Shown in pieces: positions 32,879 through 42,700 of a DNA stretch of 64,000 nt. Each line of letters begins with the position of its first letter. The stretch's first letter is position 1. The translations under genes and the position numbers were made by a program. Under the pieces are notes generated by a model, which did no database searches, was not told the origin of the DNA, and worked only from the letters and a program-made list of their open reading frames with translations. Source of the DNA: JBPOFM01 sp051252455 (GTDB lineage Bacteria > Bacteroidota > Bacteroidia > Flavobacteriales > Flavobacteriaceae); contig JBPOFM010000004.1 in NCBI GenBank assembly GCA_051252455.1, positions 253,141 to 317,140 on the forward strand, given 5' to 3'.

Positions 32879-33190
32879 ATGAAGACCGCAACTATGGCAA
32901 AAGAAGAATTAATCGAATTAAGATTGTATGTGGCAGGACAAACGCCCAAATCAATCCTTGCCCTCAAAAATATAACCAAGTATTGCAAAGAACATTTAGA
33001 AGGCAGGTACACCATTGAAGTCATTGACCTTTTAAAAAGTCCACAACTTGCAGAAGGTGATCAGATATTTGCCATACCGACGCTTGTCCGCAAATTCCCT
33101 GAACCCATACGCAAGATTATTGGCGATCTTTCAAACGAAGAAAAAGTATTGGTGGGCCTCAATATCCGATCACTTAACTTGAACAAATAA
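32879..33190 (+). CDS. kaiB: KaiB-like protein 1
   Basis: A 103-aa thioredoxin-like KaiB fold. It carries the near-canonical LRLYVAGQTPKSILALKNI, then VIDLLKSPQLAEGDQIFAIPTLVRKFPEP and IIGDLSNEEKVLVGL, almost as in cyanobacterial KaiB. KaiB binds KaiC in its phosphorylated state. It starts 19 bases after kaiC; an in-frame ATG five codons later is an alternative start. Confidence 0.92.
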   Translation: MKTATMAKEELIELRLYVAGQTPKSILALKNITKYCKEHLEGRYTIEVIDLLKSPQLAEGDQIFAIPTLVRKFPEPIRKIIGDLSNEEKVLVGLNIRSLNLNK

Positions 33191-33196
33191 AGGTAG

Positions 33197-33508
33197 ATGA
33201 AAGACATCCAACATATAAAACCCAAGACAGACGACACACTCGTGCTCAAATTATATGTTTCAGGCATGTCACAAAATTCAATGGAAGCCATAACAAATAT
33301 AAAAAAGATATGTAATGAATCGCTCGTAGAGGATTATGAGTTGGAAATCATTGACCTTTATAAAAACCCAGAAGAAGCCAAAGAACACCAGATTATATTC
33401 AGTCCATCGCTCCTTAAAACTTCACCCTTACCAAAGAAAGTTTTAATAGGAACGTTTCGCGACACAGAAAAAGTAACTACCGCTTTGGGAATATCAATTA
33501 AAGAATAG
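33197..33508 (+). CDS. KaiB-like protein 2 (divergent)
   Basis: A second 103-aa KaiB-family protein six bases after the first. The fold segments are kept (LVLKLYVSGMSQNSMEAITNI, EIIDLYKNPEEAKEHQIIFSPSLLK), but IIGDLSN is replaced by LIGTFRD and the proline-rich segment differs. It may bind another partner, for example the downstream kinase. Its stop directly abuts the ATG of the kinase gene. Confidence 0.88.
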   Translation: MKDIQHIKPKTDDTLVLKLYVSGMSQNSMEAITNIKKICNESLVEDYELEIIDLYKNPEEAKEHQIIFSPSLLKTSPLPKKVLIGTFRDTEKVTTALGISIKE

Positions 33509-34756
33509 ATGGATTCAGTACAGGAAGCTAATTATATTCAAGAAATTGCCGAACTCAAAAATCGTTTAGAGGGAGCCGAGCAATTAATCGACGCTATCAA
33601 AGCAGGTGAAGTCGATGCATTTGCTGTTAACAATGACGATAAATCTGAAGTATTCACACTTCATAGTGGCGATTATGCCTATCGCGTTTTAGTAGAGAAT
33701 TTTAGTGAAGGTGCCATCAACATTACAGATGATGGCTTAATAGTTTACAGTAATAAATACTTTCATGAATTGCTTCGTTCGCCGTATGACAATACAGTAG
33801 GTAAATCAATATACGATTTCATTCATCCAGACTCAACAGACACGTTCGCCGCTCTTTTAAAACAAGCACTCAAAGGAAAAAGTAAGGGAGAAATCAATTT
33901 GAAGGCAGGTCGAAAAAGCATTCCCGTCTATGTGTCACTCACCTCCTTATTCCCTAACCTACCCACAGTAGGAATCATTGTTACCGACTTGAGTGAAAAG
34001 AAAAACAATGAAAAAATATTGGCAGCAAAAAATTTAGAACTAGAGAATATCAATAGAGAACTTGCCTCCTTCAGTTATGTTGCCAGTCACGACTTAAAAG
34101 AACCTTTGAGAAAGATTCAAGCATTTAGCAAACGGATACTTGATACCGAAAATTTTTCTCAAAAAACGGATGATTATTTTCAGCGTATTATCTCAGCAGC
34201 AGAGCGAATGCAAAATCTGATTGAATCGTTGTTGCAATTTTCTAGAGCAAACACTACCGAATTGGCTTTTGAACCTTATGATTTGAACGAAATTGTAGAA
34301 GAAGCAAAAACATATCTTCAAGAAACCATCATTGAAACCCATACGGTCATTGAAACAGAAAACCTTCCGGTTATTGAGATAGTACCCGTTCAGTTTACAC
34401 AACTTATAGCCAATGTACTAGACAATGCTATTAAATACAAACGTGCTGAAGTGCAGCCGCATATAAAAATCAGTGCCATTCATATGAACGGTAAAAAAAT
34501 TGAACATCCGCTTGCCGATAAACAACAAAATTACCTTCAAATTAACATCATTGACAACGGAATAGGTTTTGAAAAAGAGTACGCAAACAAAATCTTTGAA
34601 CTATTTCAAAGGCTTCATGGCATGAGCGAATATTCTGGTACTGGTATTGGTTTAGCCATTTGCAAGAAAATTGCTAGCAACCATAACGGATTCATAACGG
34701 CAGAAGGGTCACTAGGAACAGGTTCAACATTTAGAATATACATACCACATGAATAA
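33509..34756 (+). CDS. PAS-domain sensor histidine kinase
   Basis: A 415-aa soluble histidine kinase with no membrane helix. An N-terminal coiled coil with LIDAIKAGEVDAFAV is followed by a PAS domain (about 65-165: LVENFSEGAINITDDGLIVYSN), the HisKA H-box SYVASHDLKEPL with His194, and a HATPase domain with N (NVLDNAIKY), G1 (IDNGIGF) and G2 (GTGIGLAI) boxes. It starts directly at the end of the second kaiB-like gene and overlaps the receiver gene by 8 bases, so it is likely the output arm of the Kai operon, as SasA is in cyanobacteria. Confidence 0.93.
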   Translation: MDSVQEANYIQEIAELKNRLEGAEQLIDAIKAGEVDAFAVNNDDKSEVFTLHSGDYAYRVLVENFSEGAINITDDGLIVYSNKYFHELLRSPYDNTVGKSIYDFIHPDSTDTFAALLKQALKGKSKGEINLKAGRKSIPVYVSLTSLFPNLPTVGIIVTDLSEKKNNEKILAAKNLELENINRELASFSYVASHDLKEPLRKIQAFSKRILDTENFSQKTDDYFQRIISAAERMQNLIESLLQFSRANTTELAFEPYDLNEIVEEAKTYLQETIIETHTVIETENLPVIEIVPVQFTQLIANVLDNAIKYKRAEVQPHIKISAIHMNGKKIEHPLADKQQNYLQINIIDNGIGFEKEYANKIFELFQRLHGMSEYSGTGIGLAICKKIASNHNGFITAEGSLGTGSTFRIYIPHE

Positions 34757-35156
34757 AATATTTTTAATAGACGATGATGAAGATGATCAACTCTTTTTCC
34801 AAGAAGCTTTAGAATTAATAAATCCATCACTTCAATGCGATACCGCAGGCAATGGAAAAATTGCACTCGATAAATTGAAAGCAAGCGAGACAATGCCCGA
34901 CCTAATATTTCTTGATCTCAACATGCCAGTCATGAATGGTCTCGAGTTACTCAGTCACATCAAAAATGATATAAAAATCAATAAAATTCCTATAGGAATT
35001 TTCACCACCTCTAACATTAATGAAGACGTGGAACTCACAAAAAAATTAGGAGCAAAATTCTTCATAACAAAGCCGAGTGACTTTAAACTTCTCTGCATTA
35101 AGCTCAAAAAATTATTGGCTGAAGATTTTACAACTGATAAGTTTATATCTATATAA
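34749..35156 (+). CDS. Single-domain response regulator (Rcp1/CheY-like)
   Basis: A 135-aa stand-alone receiver domain: acidic pocket DDDEDD near residue 10, phospho-acceptor Asp56 in LDLNMP, Thr in FTTS and Lys in TKPSD. It resembles Rcp1-type receivers that follow phytochrome-like kinases. There is no output domain, so signalling must pass to another protein. It overlaps the kinase gene by 8 bases. Confidence 0.92.
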   Translation: MNKIFLIDDDEDDQLFFQEALELINPSLQCDTAGNGKIALDKLKASETMPDLIFLDLNMPVMNGLELLSHIKNDIKINKIPIGIFTTSNINEDVELTKKLGAKFFITKPSDFKLLCIKLKKLLAEDFTTDKFISI

Positions 35157-35262
35157 ACCCATTAAATTGGTTTCAGTTCGTATTAATACAAATAAAAGCT
35201 AGCCACAACATTTTTCAACAACTAACCATAATTTTACTCAACTTACAATAAATATATATGCT

Positions 35263-35490
35263 ATGAGCAAAACAAAATTAACAATCAACAGCAACGGCTC
35301 TGTAAAAGTAGAGGGCGATTTCGAAATAGTAGACGCCCAAGGCAATCAATACGGACTACAAGGCCGAACTGTGCTAGGCATTTGTCGTTGTGGTCTTTCA
35401 GCAAACAAACCGTTTTGTGATGGCGCACACCGCAACCATTTTGAGCATGATGCAACGGCTTTTGATTTGCCTCCTATGAAAGTCAGATAA
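35263..35490 (+). CDS. CDGSH iron-sulfur domain protein
   Basis: A 75-aa protein with one CDGSH (mitoNEET-type) 2Fe-2S motif: Cys41, Cys43, Cys52 and His56 within CRCGLSANKPFCDGAH. The N-terminal segment is a short beta-rich region. Bacterial members are redox or Fe-S carriers of unclear function. A decayed copy lies at 31139, on the far side of the Kai operon. Confidence 0.93.
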   Translation: MSKTKLTINSNGSVKVEGDFEIVDAQGNQYGLQGRTVLGICRCGLSANKPFCDGAHRNHFEHDATAFDLPPMKVR

Positions 35491-35509
35491 GTACGGACAG
35501 CATTTATCA

Positions 35510-35655
35510 ACATAGCATTGTCAGTTCGAGTGATTCGATGAAGGAGAATCGTATCGAGAATTTCAGTTCCTCTATCATTTGTCAGTTGGCATGACTCTAC
35601 AAAAGAAATTCATATCGAGAACCAAAATTATGCAATAGAGACAATGCCAGTTTAA
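35510..35655. repeat. Flavobacterial-type intergenic element with TTCGAGTGA...TATCGAGAA arms
   Basis: CATTGTCAGTTCGAGTGATTCG ... GAATCGTATCGAGAA, then a second degenerate pass (GTCAGTTGGCATGACTC ... CATATCGAGAACC ... AATGCCAG). I recall near-identical GTCAGTTCGAGTGA...TATCGAGAA pieces scattered between genes in Flavobacteriaceae. Short inner hairpin GATTC/GAATC. Other copies can only be shown with the rest of the genome. Confidence 0.55.
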
Positions 35656-35676
35656 AAATAGTTCTATTTTTAAAAG

Positions 35677-36930
35677 ATGGAAGACCACTACATACTATTG
35701 GCCAGTTTAGGAATTGCAACGCTTATCATGGCGTGGCTACCGTCTCTATCAGAAAAAATAAAAGTAAGTTCCCCGATCATACTCTTGATGTTAGGAATTC
35801 TACTCTATTGGTTAGGCACACCCTTGGGTTGGGATGAATATCTGTGGAGCGATCATTCCATGATGGTCTTTTCAGAAGTGATTGTCATTATTTCTCTCAT
35901 GGGCGCCGGCTTAAAAATAGGCGGTGAATATTCTTTTAAAGCCTGGAAACGTCCTTTATTACTCATAGGCATCACTATGCCACTGACCATGCTTGCGGCA
36001 TACCTATTCGGGGTCTACTTTTTGGCATTGAGCATTCCAGCCTCGCTCCTATTGGCAGCCGTATTAGCACCTACCGATCCTGTACTCGCCTCCGATGTAC
36101 AACTCGACGACCCAGAACGGGAAGATAAACTAAAAGACAAAGTTCGCTTTTCACTTACCGCCGAAGCCGGACTCAACGATGGTATGGCATTCCCCTTTAC
36201 CTATATGGCAGTATTAGTGGCACAGGCTGGAAGTTTTGCCGCTTTCAATTTCACCAATTGGGTGTGGGACAAACTTCTATTAAAAATAATTATTGGTATC
36301 GCGGTAGGTATCGTTATAGGACGAGGTGTGGGTTACTTAATGACTTACCTCAACAAATGGGCAGGCATCAAAACCTATGATGGGTTTCTGGCACTGTCAC
36401 TCACATTCGCAGTATATGGGATCTCCGAATTACTCCACGGCTATGGCTTTATGGCTGTATTTTTTGCAGGATTGAGCGTCAGATATTCAGAACATGTCAG
36501 CGGAAAACACAAACAAAAAATGCATGATTTCAGTCATGAGATTGAACGTCTACTAATCGTCGTTTGGATCCTTATTTTCGGAAGTACCATCATGAACGGT
36601 ATTCTTGATGTGACCGACTGGAAAGGAATTCTTTTCAGCGCCCTGTTCGTATTGATCGTGCGCCCGCTTGCTGGACTTATCAGTTTTATTGGCATCAAGG
36701 ATTCTTTCAAAAATAAATTGGCAATTAGTTTTCTGGGCATTCGTGGTGTGGGCTCTGTGTTCTACCTATCTTGGGCTTTCATTCAGACGGATACAATTGA
36801 AAACAAATTGGAACTGTACTCCATCGTCGCTTACATCATTTTGTTCTCCGTAATTTTACACGGACTTACGGCACCATCTATTATATATTACTTCAGAAAG
36901 CGCCGTAAAAAGCACCTTATTCAGGATTAA
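35677..36930 (+). CDS. Cation:proton antiporter (NhaP/CPA1 type)
   Basis: A 417-aa inner-membrane protein with about 12 helices and the CPA1 exchange motifs: LAPTDPVLASDVQ and, in the transport core, AEAGLNDGMAFPF (the ND pair that carries the ions). A long hydrophilic loop sits before helix 9 (ERLLIVVW). It exchanges Na+ or K+ for H+ and fits the stress-response context. It stands alone, downstream of the repeat element. Confidence 0.92.
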   Translation: MEDHYILLASLGIATLIMAWLPSLSEKIKVSSPIILLMLGILLYWLGTPLGWDEYLWSDHSMMVFSEVIVIISLMGAGLKIGGEYSFKAWKRPLLLIGITMPLTMLAAYLFGVYFLALSIPASLLLAAVLAPTDPVLASDVQLDDPEREDKLKDKVRFSLTAEAGLNDGMAFPFTYMAVLVAQAGSFAAFNFTNWVWDKLLLKIIIGIAVGIVIGRGVGYLMTYLNKWAGIKTYDGFLALSLTFAVYGISELLHGYGFMAVFFAGLSVRYSEHVSGKHKQKMHDFSHEIERLLIVVWILIFGSTIMNGILDVTDWKGILFSALFVLIVRPLAGLISFIGIKDSFKNKLAISFLGIRGVGSVFYLSWAFIQTDTIENKLELYSIVAYIILFSVILHGLTAPSIIYYFRKRRKKHLIQD

Positions 36931-37170
36931 GTTTCTAAAATTCTTTATAACTATTTCTTGTTTTCACCTTAAAACTGAAGATGTATCAATTCGCAGCCTC
37001 ATATTCTCCTCACTTCTCTTCTAGCATTTAAGTTAATCTTTCTCCCGATTCAAGTAGTCTTCATTTCGCTCCCTTCATATATTTAGTTAACCTTAATTAG
37101 CTTATCCTTTAACCACAAAGTAGTGATATCATTAACATAACAGGACCAACAAGTCCATATTACTCACGCT

Positions 37171-38097
37171 ATGCATAGAACCATTGAAATCGCCGTTCCG
37201 TCCCGCATCACACAAGGCATCCTAAAAGAGATCGAAAAAAATGAACATGTTATTAATATAGTTGTGAATGAAGACGCCTCCATTAAACCAAAAGGAGATT
37301 CCTTAACTATACACGTATTAAATAAAGGTGCTGATGAGGTACTTAAAACTATTGAAAGACATAGCAAAGAGGTAGAGTATACCGTGATCACAACCGAAGC
37401 CGCAAGTTTTAATGACCCCGTAAAACAAAAACAAATCGATCAAGATGTGGACGAAGCCATTTGGGAAGAGCTTGAAACGGGCCTTCGCCACAATGGTCGC
37501 TTTACAGAAAATTTTGGGATTTTAATGTTTGTTGGCGGTATAATCGGCGCAGTAAGTATGGTGTCCAATATGCCTGATTTAGTCGTAGCCTTTATCGCAG
37601 CGTCCATCATTGCACCTGGGTTGGAGCCTGTGGCAAAAATCCCTTTGGGCATCATACTTAAAAAGAAGGAAGTCTTTTTCGCAGGTCTCAAAGCAACTGT
37701 CATTGGATATGGCTTGCTCATCACTGCATCAGCGTTAAGTTTTTGGGTCATGTTCGAGTTCGGCTCCATTACTAAAGAAACCTTTTTTGATAATAAGGCT
37801 ACACAGAGTTTAATGAAATTTCAAACCCAGCATTTTCTTCTTTCATTAGCAGCCTCTGTTGCTAGTATCACCATGTATTTGTCTTATCGTCGTAATGTAA
37901 TTGCAGGTCCCCTCATCGCCCTTATATTTATCCCTGCCACTGCAGCCGTTGGCATCGCTTTATTCCTGCACGAGTGGTCGTTTGCCTTTCTGTTTCTAAA
38001 ACGTTTTCTTATAGATATCGGAATTTTTATTTCAGTAGGATTGGTCCTAATGACTTATAAACAGTTAAAGGTGCACAAAAGAGAACCGATTAGATAA
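37171..38097 (+). CDS. DUF389 (TIGR00341) membrane protein
   Basis: A 308-aa protein: a soluble N-terminal ~110 residues (ferredoxin-like), then about five membrane helices with the DUF389 core (FGILMFVGGIIGAVSMVSNMPDLVVAFIAASIIAPGLEPVAKIPLG). Function unknown; members are widespread and often stress-linked. It is a single gene in a sparse part of the window. Confidence 0.9.
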   Translation: MHRTIEIAVPSRITQGILKEIEKNEHVINIVVNEDASIKPKGDSLTIHVLNKGADEVLKTIERHSKEVEYTVITTEAASFNDPVKQKQIDQDVDEAIWEELETGLRHNGRFTENFGILMFVGGIIGAVSMVSNMPDLVVAFIAASIIAPGLEPVAKIPLGIILKKKEVFFAGLKATVIGYGLLITASALSFWVMFEFGSITKETFFDNKATQSLMKFQTQHFLLSLAASVASITMYLSYRRNVIAGPLIALIFIPATAAVGIALFLHEWSFAFLFLKRFLIDIGIFISVGLVLMTYKQLKVHKREPIR

Positions 38098-38780
38098 ACA
38101 TAACATACGTGCAAAACATCCGTAAGGTTTCATTAATAAAATTTAGATCAAGAAATAGAATAGTGTTTTGAATCAGACATTGAATTCAATAAGTACATTC
38201 CTGAAGAAGCAATCAATACTCTTTTTCGAGAATTTGAAAAACTTTTTAAATCGTCGCCTTCGACTTACTATTTTTTCATACAGGAATCCCAAATCTACAA
38301 CTTTTAGATTATGTGAAAACAAATTATGAAACAGGTATCTATCGGATAAATTGATGGTCACTGGTTTAAATAACATTGTATTGAGCATTCAATTGGATCA
38401 ATTATTATCACATATCCAATGTACCAAGAATTAAACTATTTAAGACCTTCAAAAATTTAAGGGGTTCATGCCCGTATGTAAGTCATTCACAAAAATCCAG
38501 AAACAATTACAATTTTGATGCTTTGTGTAATGAGACCCGGCTTGGACAAGTAAAATTTATTTTAGAAAATTTTCAAAGAAAAGTACAAATGCACACCAAA
38601 TGATACGTTCGCTTATGCAAGAGCCGTTATGGAAAATTGATCAAAAAGCATAAGTTTAAAACATTAATATGTTTTGGGTTAAATTATCTACTTTTTAAGG
38701 CAAAGCCAGTTTTCATATCTATTTACCTTTATTGTGGTCATGTGCATATGACTAATTATAAACAATAAAAAACTGAAAAT
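38098..38780. other. 683-bp intergenic region with possible gene remnants
   Basis: No complete ORF. At 38170-38307 a start-less frame reads like protein (EEAINTLFREFEKLFK...TYYFFIQES) and may be a fragment of a decayed gene. The rest is AT-rich without recognisable features. Confidence 0.5.
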
Positions 38781-39266
38781 ATGAAAACTTTAGAAGATTT
38801 ATTTGAACACCAATTAAAAGATTTGTACAGTGCAGAATCTCAATTGATAAAAGCACTCCCTAAAATGGTTAAAAATGCAAAAGATGACAAACTAAAAAAT
38901 GCCTTTGAAGACCATTTGGAAGAAACAAAAAATCATAAATCGCGACTTGAGGATATTGGTAAAGAACTGAAAATAGACTTGAAAGGAGAAACCTGCAAAG
39001 CGATGAAAGGTCTTATCGAGGAAGCAGAAAGTTTTATTAAAGAAAAACCCGAAGATGACGTTTTAAATGCTGGTTTAATTGCTGAAGCCCAACGTGTAGA
39101 GCATTACGAAATTTCTGGTTATGGTACCGCCGTAAGATATGCTAAAGAATTGGGTCATGACAAAGTCGCTAAAAAGCTAAAAGAAACTTTGGATGAGGAA
39201 TATGGAGCAGATGAGAAATTGAATAAAATGGCAGAAGGTCGATTAAATAAAAAAGCGATCAAATAA
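38781..39266 (+). CDS. DUF892 (YciE/YciF-like) ferritin-fold protein
   Basis: A 161-aa helical protein of the DUF892 family, a ferritin-like four-helix bundle: LEDLFEHQLKDLYSAESQL, then EDHLEETKNHKSRLEDI, AGLIAEAQRVEHYEISGYGT and KETLDEEYGADEKL, which place Glu/His residues at a di-metal site. Members are induced by osmotic or oxidative stress. A terminator follows. Confidence 0.93.
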   Translation: MKTLEDLFEHQLKDLYSAESQLIKALPKMVKNAKDDKLKNAFEDHLEETKNHKSRLEDIGKELKIDLKGETCKAMKGLIEEAESFIKEKPEDDVLNAGLIAEAQRVEHYEISGYGTAVRYAKELGHDKVAKKLKETLDEEYGADEKLNKMAEGRLNKKAIK

Positions 39267-39281
39267 TCTTTTTCTTTGATT

Positions 39282-39315
39282 AAAGTCCAACTAATTGTTA
39301 GTTGGACTTTTTTTA
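39282..39315 (+). terminator. Intrinsic terminator
   Basis: AAAGTCCAACTAA-TTG-TTAGTTGGACTTT followed by Ts; ends the DUF892 gene. Confidence 0.9.
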
Positions 39316-39751
39316 TCTTAAGTTCCCGGATATTAATAATGCTCAAATGTATTTGAATTTATAGGAATTGATTCAAGAACAACCATCCCAATAATCAAAA
39401 GTCTCTTCTCAATAACAAACAAAAGGCAAAACAGGTTTATTGTTATTGAAGAAGCGTCACAATCATTTGAATATGCTAAATTGTAACTCTTAAAAGATGG
39501 TCTGTCAATGGGTTCACAAAAAATAAATCATTTAAAATAATACCTTCCTTAAATTGCCTTCATTAATTTCCTCCTTGACGCAAAATACATCCTACATACG
39601 CGCAAAATCAATATTGCGCCCAAGTATTTCAACCTGCCCTAAACACTTGATTTGATCCGACAAAACATTAAATACCGCTAAAAAGTAGTATGTGGGACAG
39701 TTGAAATACATAAGTAAATTTTTAAACATCATCAATCATTATCCACTCCAA
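39316..39751. other. 436-bp intergenic region, nothing recognised
   Basis: AT-rich region between the DUF892 gene and the end of icmF. I see no gene, hairpin of note or mobile-element end. Confidence 0.5.
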
Positions 39752-42700
39752 TTACATATTCCTGCGATACTGACCACCAACCTCAAACAAAGCCTCCGTA
39801 ATCTGCCCAAGTGAGCAAACCTTACAGACCTCCATCAAGGCTGCAAAAATATTTTCATTGTTGATGGCTTTATGTTGCAAATCTTTCAACAAAGCATCCG
39901 TATCATGAACCTGATGTAAATGCTTCAAAGTAGCAATCTGAAACTGTTTTTCATCTTCTGTCGCACGTATCACCTCTTTAGGTTGTATGGTCGGCGACCC
40001 TGTACTACCCAAAAACGTATTCACCCCAATAATCGGAAACTCACCATTATGTTTCAAGGTTTCATAATACAGACTCTCTTCCTGTATCTTGCTACGTTGA
40101 TACATGGTTTCCATAGCACCAAGCACACCACCACGTTCGGTAATACGGTCAAACTCTTTCAATACCGCATCTTCTACCAAGTCGGTCAATTCTTCAATAA
40201 TAAACGCTCCTTGTATCGGATTCTCATTCTTCGCCAAGCCCAACTCCTTATTGATGATCAATTGAATGGCCATCGCACGTCTAACGGATTCTTCAGTTGG
40301 CGTAGTAATGGCTTCGTCATACGCATTGGTATGCAACGAATTACAATTATCATAAATCGCATACAAAGCCTGTAGAGTCGTACGGATATCATTAAAATCA
40401 ATCTCTTGTGCATGCAAACTACGCCCAGAGGTCTGTATATGGTACTTTAACATTTGTGCACGTTCGTTGGCACCATATTTATTCTTCATGGCTTTCGCCC
40501 AAATTTTCCGAGCAACACGTCCAATAACCGCATATTCAGGGTCTATCCCGTTACTAAAAAAGAACGACAAGTTCGGTCCAAACTTATTGATGTCCATACC
40601 TCGCGATAAGTAATATTCAACGTAGGTAAAGCCATTAGAAAGCGTCAAGGCCAACTGCGTAATCGGGTTCGCACCAGCCTCCGCAATATGATACCCAGAG
40701 ATAGACACCGAATAGAAATTACGAACGTTATTCTCAATGAAATATTCCTGCACATCACCCATCAAACGAAGCGCAAACTCCGTACTAAAGATACATGTGT
40801 TCTGCGCTTGATCTTCCTTTAAAATATCAGCTTGCACGGTGCCTCTCACTTGGGCAATCGTTTTTGTTTTGATATCTTCATAAATATCTTTTGGCAGCAC
40901 TTGATCACCAGTAACGCCCAACAATCCAAGACCTAATCCATTATTTCCATCCGGTAAATTACCATTATAAGAAGGACGCACTTTATCTTTATAAAGTTGA
41001 GACACAATAGCCTCCACTTCTTTCTCCATACCATGCTCTTGAATATACAATTCGCACTGTTGGTCAATCGCAGCATTCATAAAAAAGCCCAACAACATGG
41101 GTGCTGGTCCATTAATGGTCATACTCACAGAGGTCATGGCGCTAGCCAAATCAAATCCTGAATATAACTTCTTCGCGTCATCCAAACAGCAGATACTCAC
41201 CCCTGCATTTCCAATCTTCCCATAAACATCCGGTCGCAAATCAGGGTCATTCCCGTAAAGTGTTACACTATCGAATGCGGTGGACAAACGTTTTGCTGGC
41301 AACCCCATACTCACATAATGAAAACGTCTATTGGTACGCTCTGGCCCACCTTCACCCGCAAACATACGCGCAGGATCTTCACCAGTTCGTTTAAAAGGAT
41401 ACAACCCAGCCGTAAATGGGAACTCCCCAGGCACATTTTCCTGAAGTGTCCATCTTAAAATGTCGCCCCAAGCTTGATACTTCGGAAGCGCCACCTTCGG
41501 AAGCTGCGTATGCGACAACGATTCGGTATGCGTTTCAATTTTTATCTCTTTATCTCTTACCTTAAAGGAATAGATTGGGTCTTTATAACGGTTCACTTTT
41601 TCGTCCCAACCTGTAATCACTTCCCAATTGTAAGGGTCGAGGTTGAGTTTCACACGGTCAAATTCTCCAACCAATAATTTGATGAAATCATTATTTTCTT
41701 TTGATTCAATAGATTTTGAATCGATACCTGCCTTGTCTAATTGAGGAGTTGCACCAACTACTGATTCCAATGTCATATAAATACCGTATAACTTTTGAGC
41801 CACCTCAACTTGTTCATTCGCCGTCTTATCATATGAACGATTACTCTCGGCAATCTCTGATAAATAACGTGTTCTTGAAGGCGGTATCACAAAAATCTTT
41901 TCGCTCATCTCTTCCGATACATGAAAAGTTGATTTCAAATCGGCATCGGTCTTCTCGACGATTTTATCCATCACCTCTTTATACAAGGTGTTCATCCCAG
42001 GATCATTAAACTGCGACGCAATTGTTCCATAAACAGGCAACTGGTCTTGTGGTGTTTCCCAAAGATTGTTGTTACGCATGTATTGTTTTTTGACATCACG
42101 CAAGGCATCCAAGGAGCCACGTTTATCAAATTTATTGATCGCAACGAGGTCGGCAAAGTCCAACATGTCGATTTTCTCCAACTGTGTTGCTGCACCAAAT
42201 TCTGGCGTCATCACATATAAAGACACATCACTATGCTCGATAATCTCGGTATCAGATTGACCGATTCCTGAAGTTTCGAGGATGATTAAATCGTATTCAG
42301 CAGCTTTCAATACCTCAATTGCTTCATGCACATATTTTGACAATGCCAAATTAGATAGACGAGTCGCCAAGCTGCGCATATACACACGAGGATTGTTGAT
42401 CGCATTCATTCGGATTCTATCGCCTAAAAGCGCTCCACCGGTTTTTCTTTTGGATGGATCCACAGAAACAAGTCCGACGGTTTTCTTTGGAAAATCAATC
42501 AAAAAGCGACGTACGAGTTCATCCACTAAAGAGGATTTCCCTGCGCCACCCGTTCCTGTAATTCCGAGCACAGGTGTTTTAGACGTTTTATTTTTCTCAT
42601 GAATGTTATCCAAAGCATCTTTCGCCACCTCCGGAAAATTTTCAGCAGAGGATATGACACGAGCAATATTCTTCGGGTTTTTATCTTGAAGATTTTTTGC

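Noticed and set aside
38170..38307. Start-less frame reading EEAINTLFREFEKLFK...
   Set aside because: Protein-like but no start codon and short; recorded only as a possible gene fragment in the gap entry.
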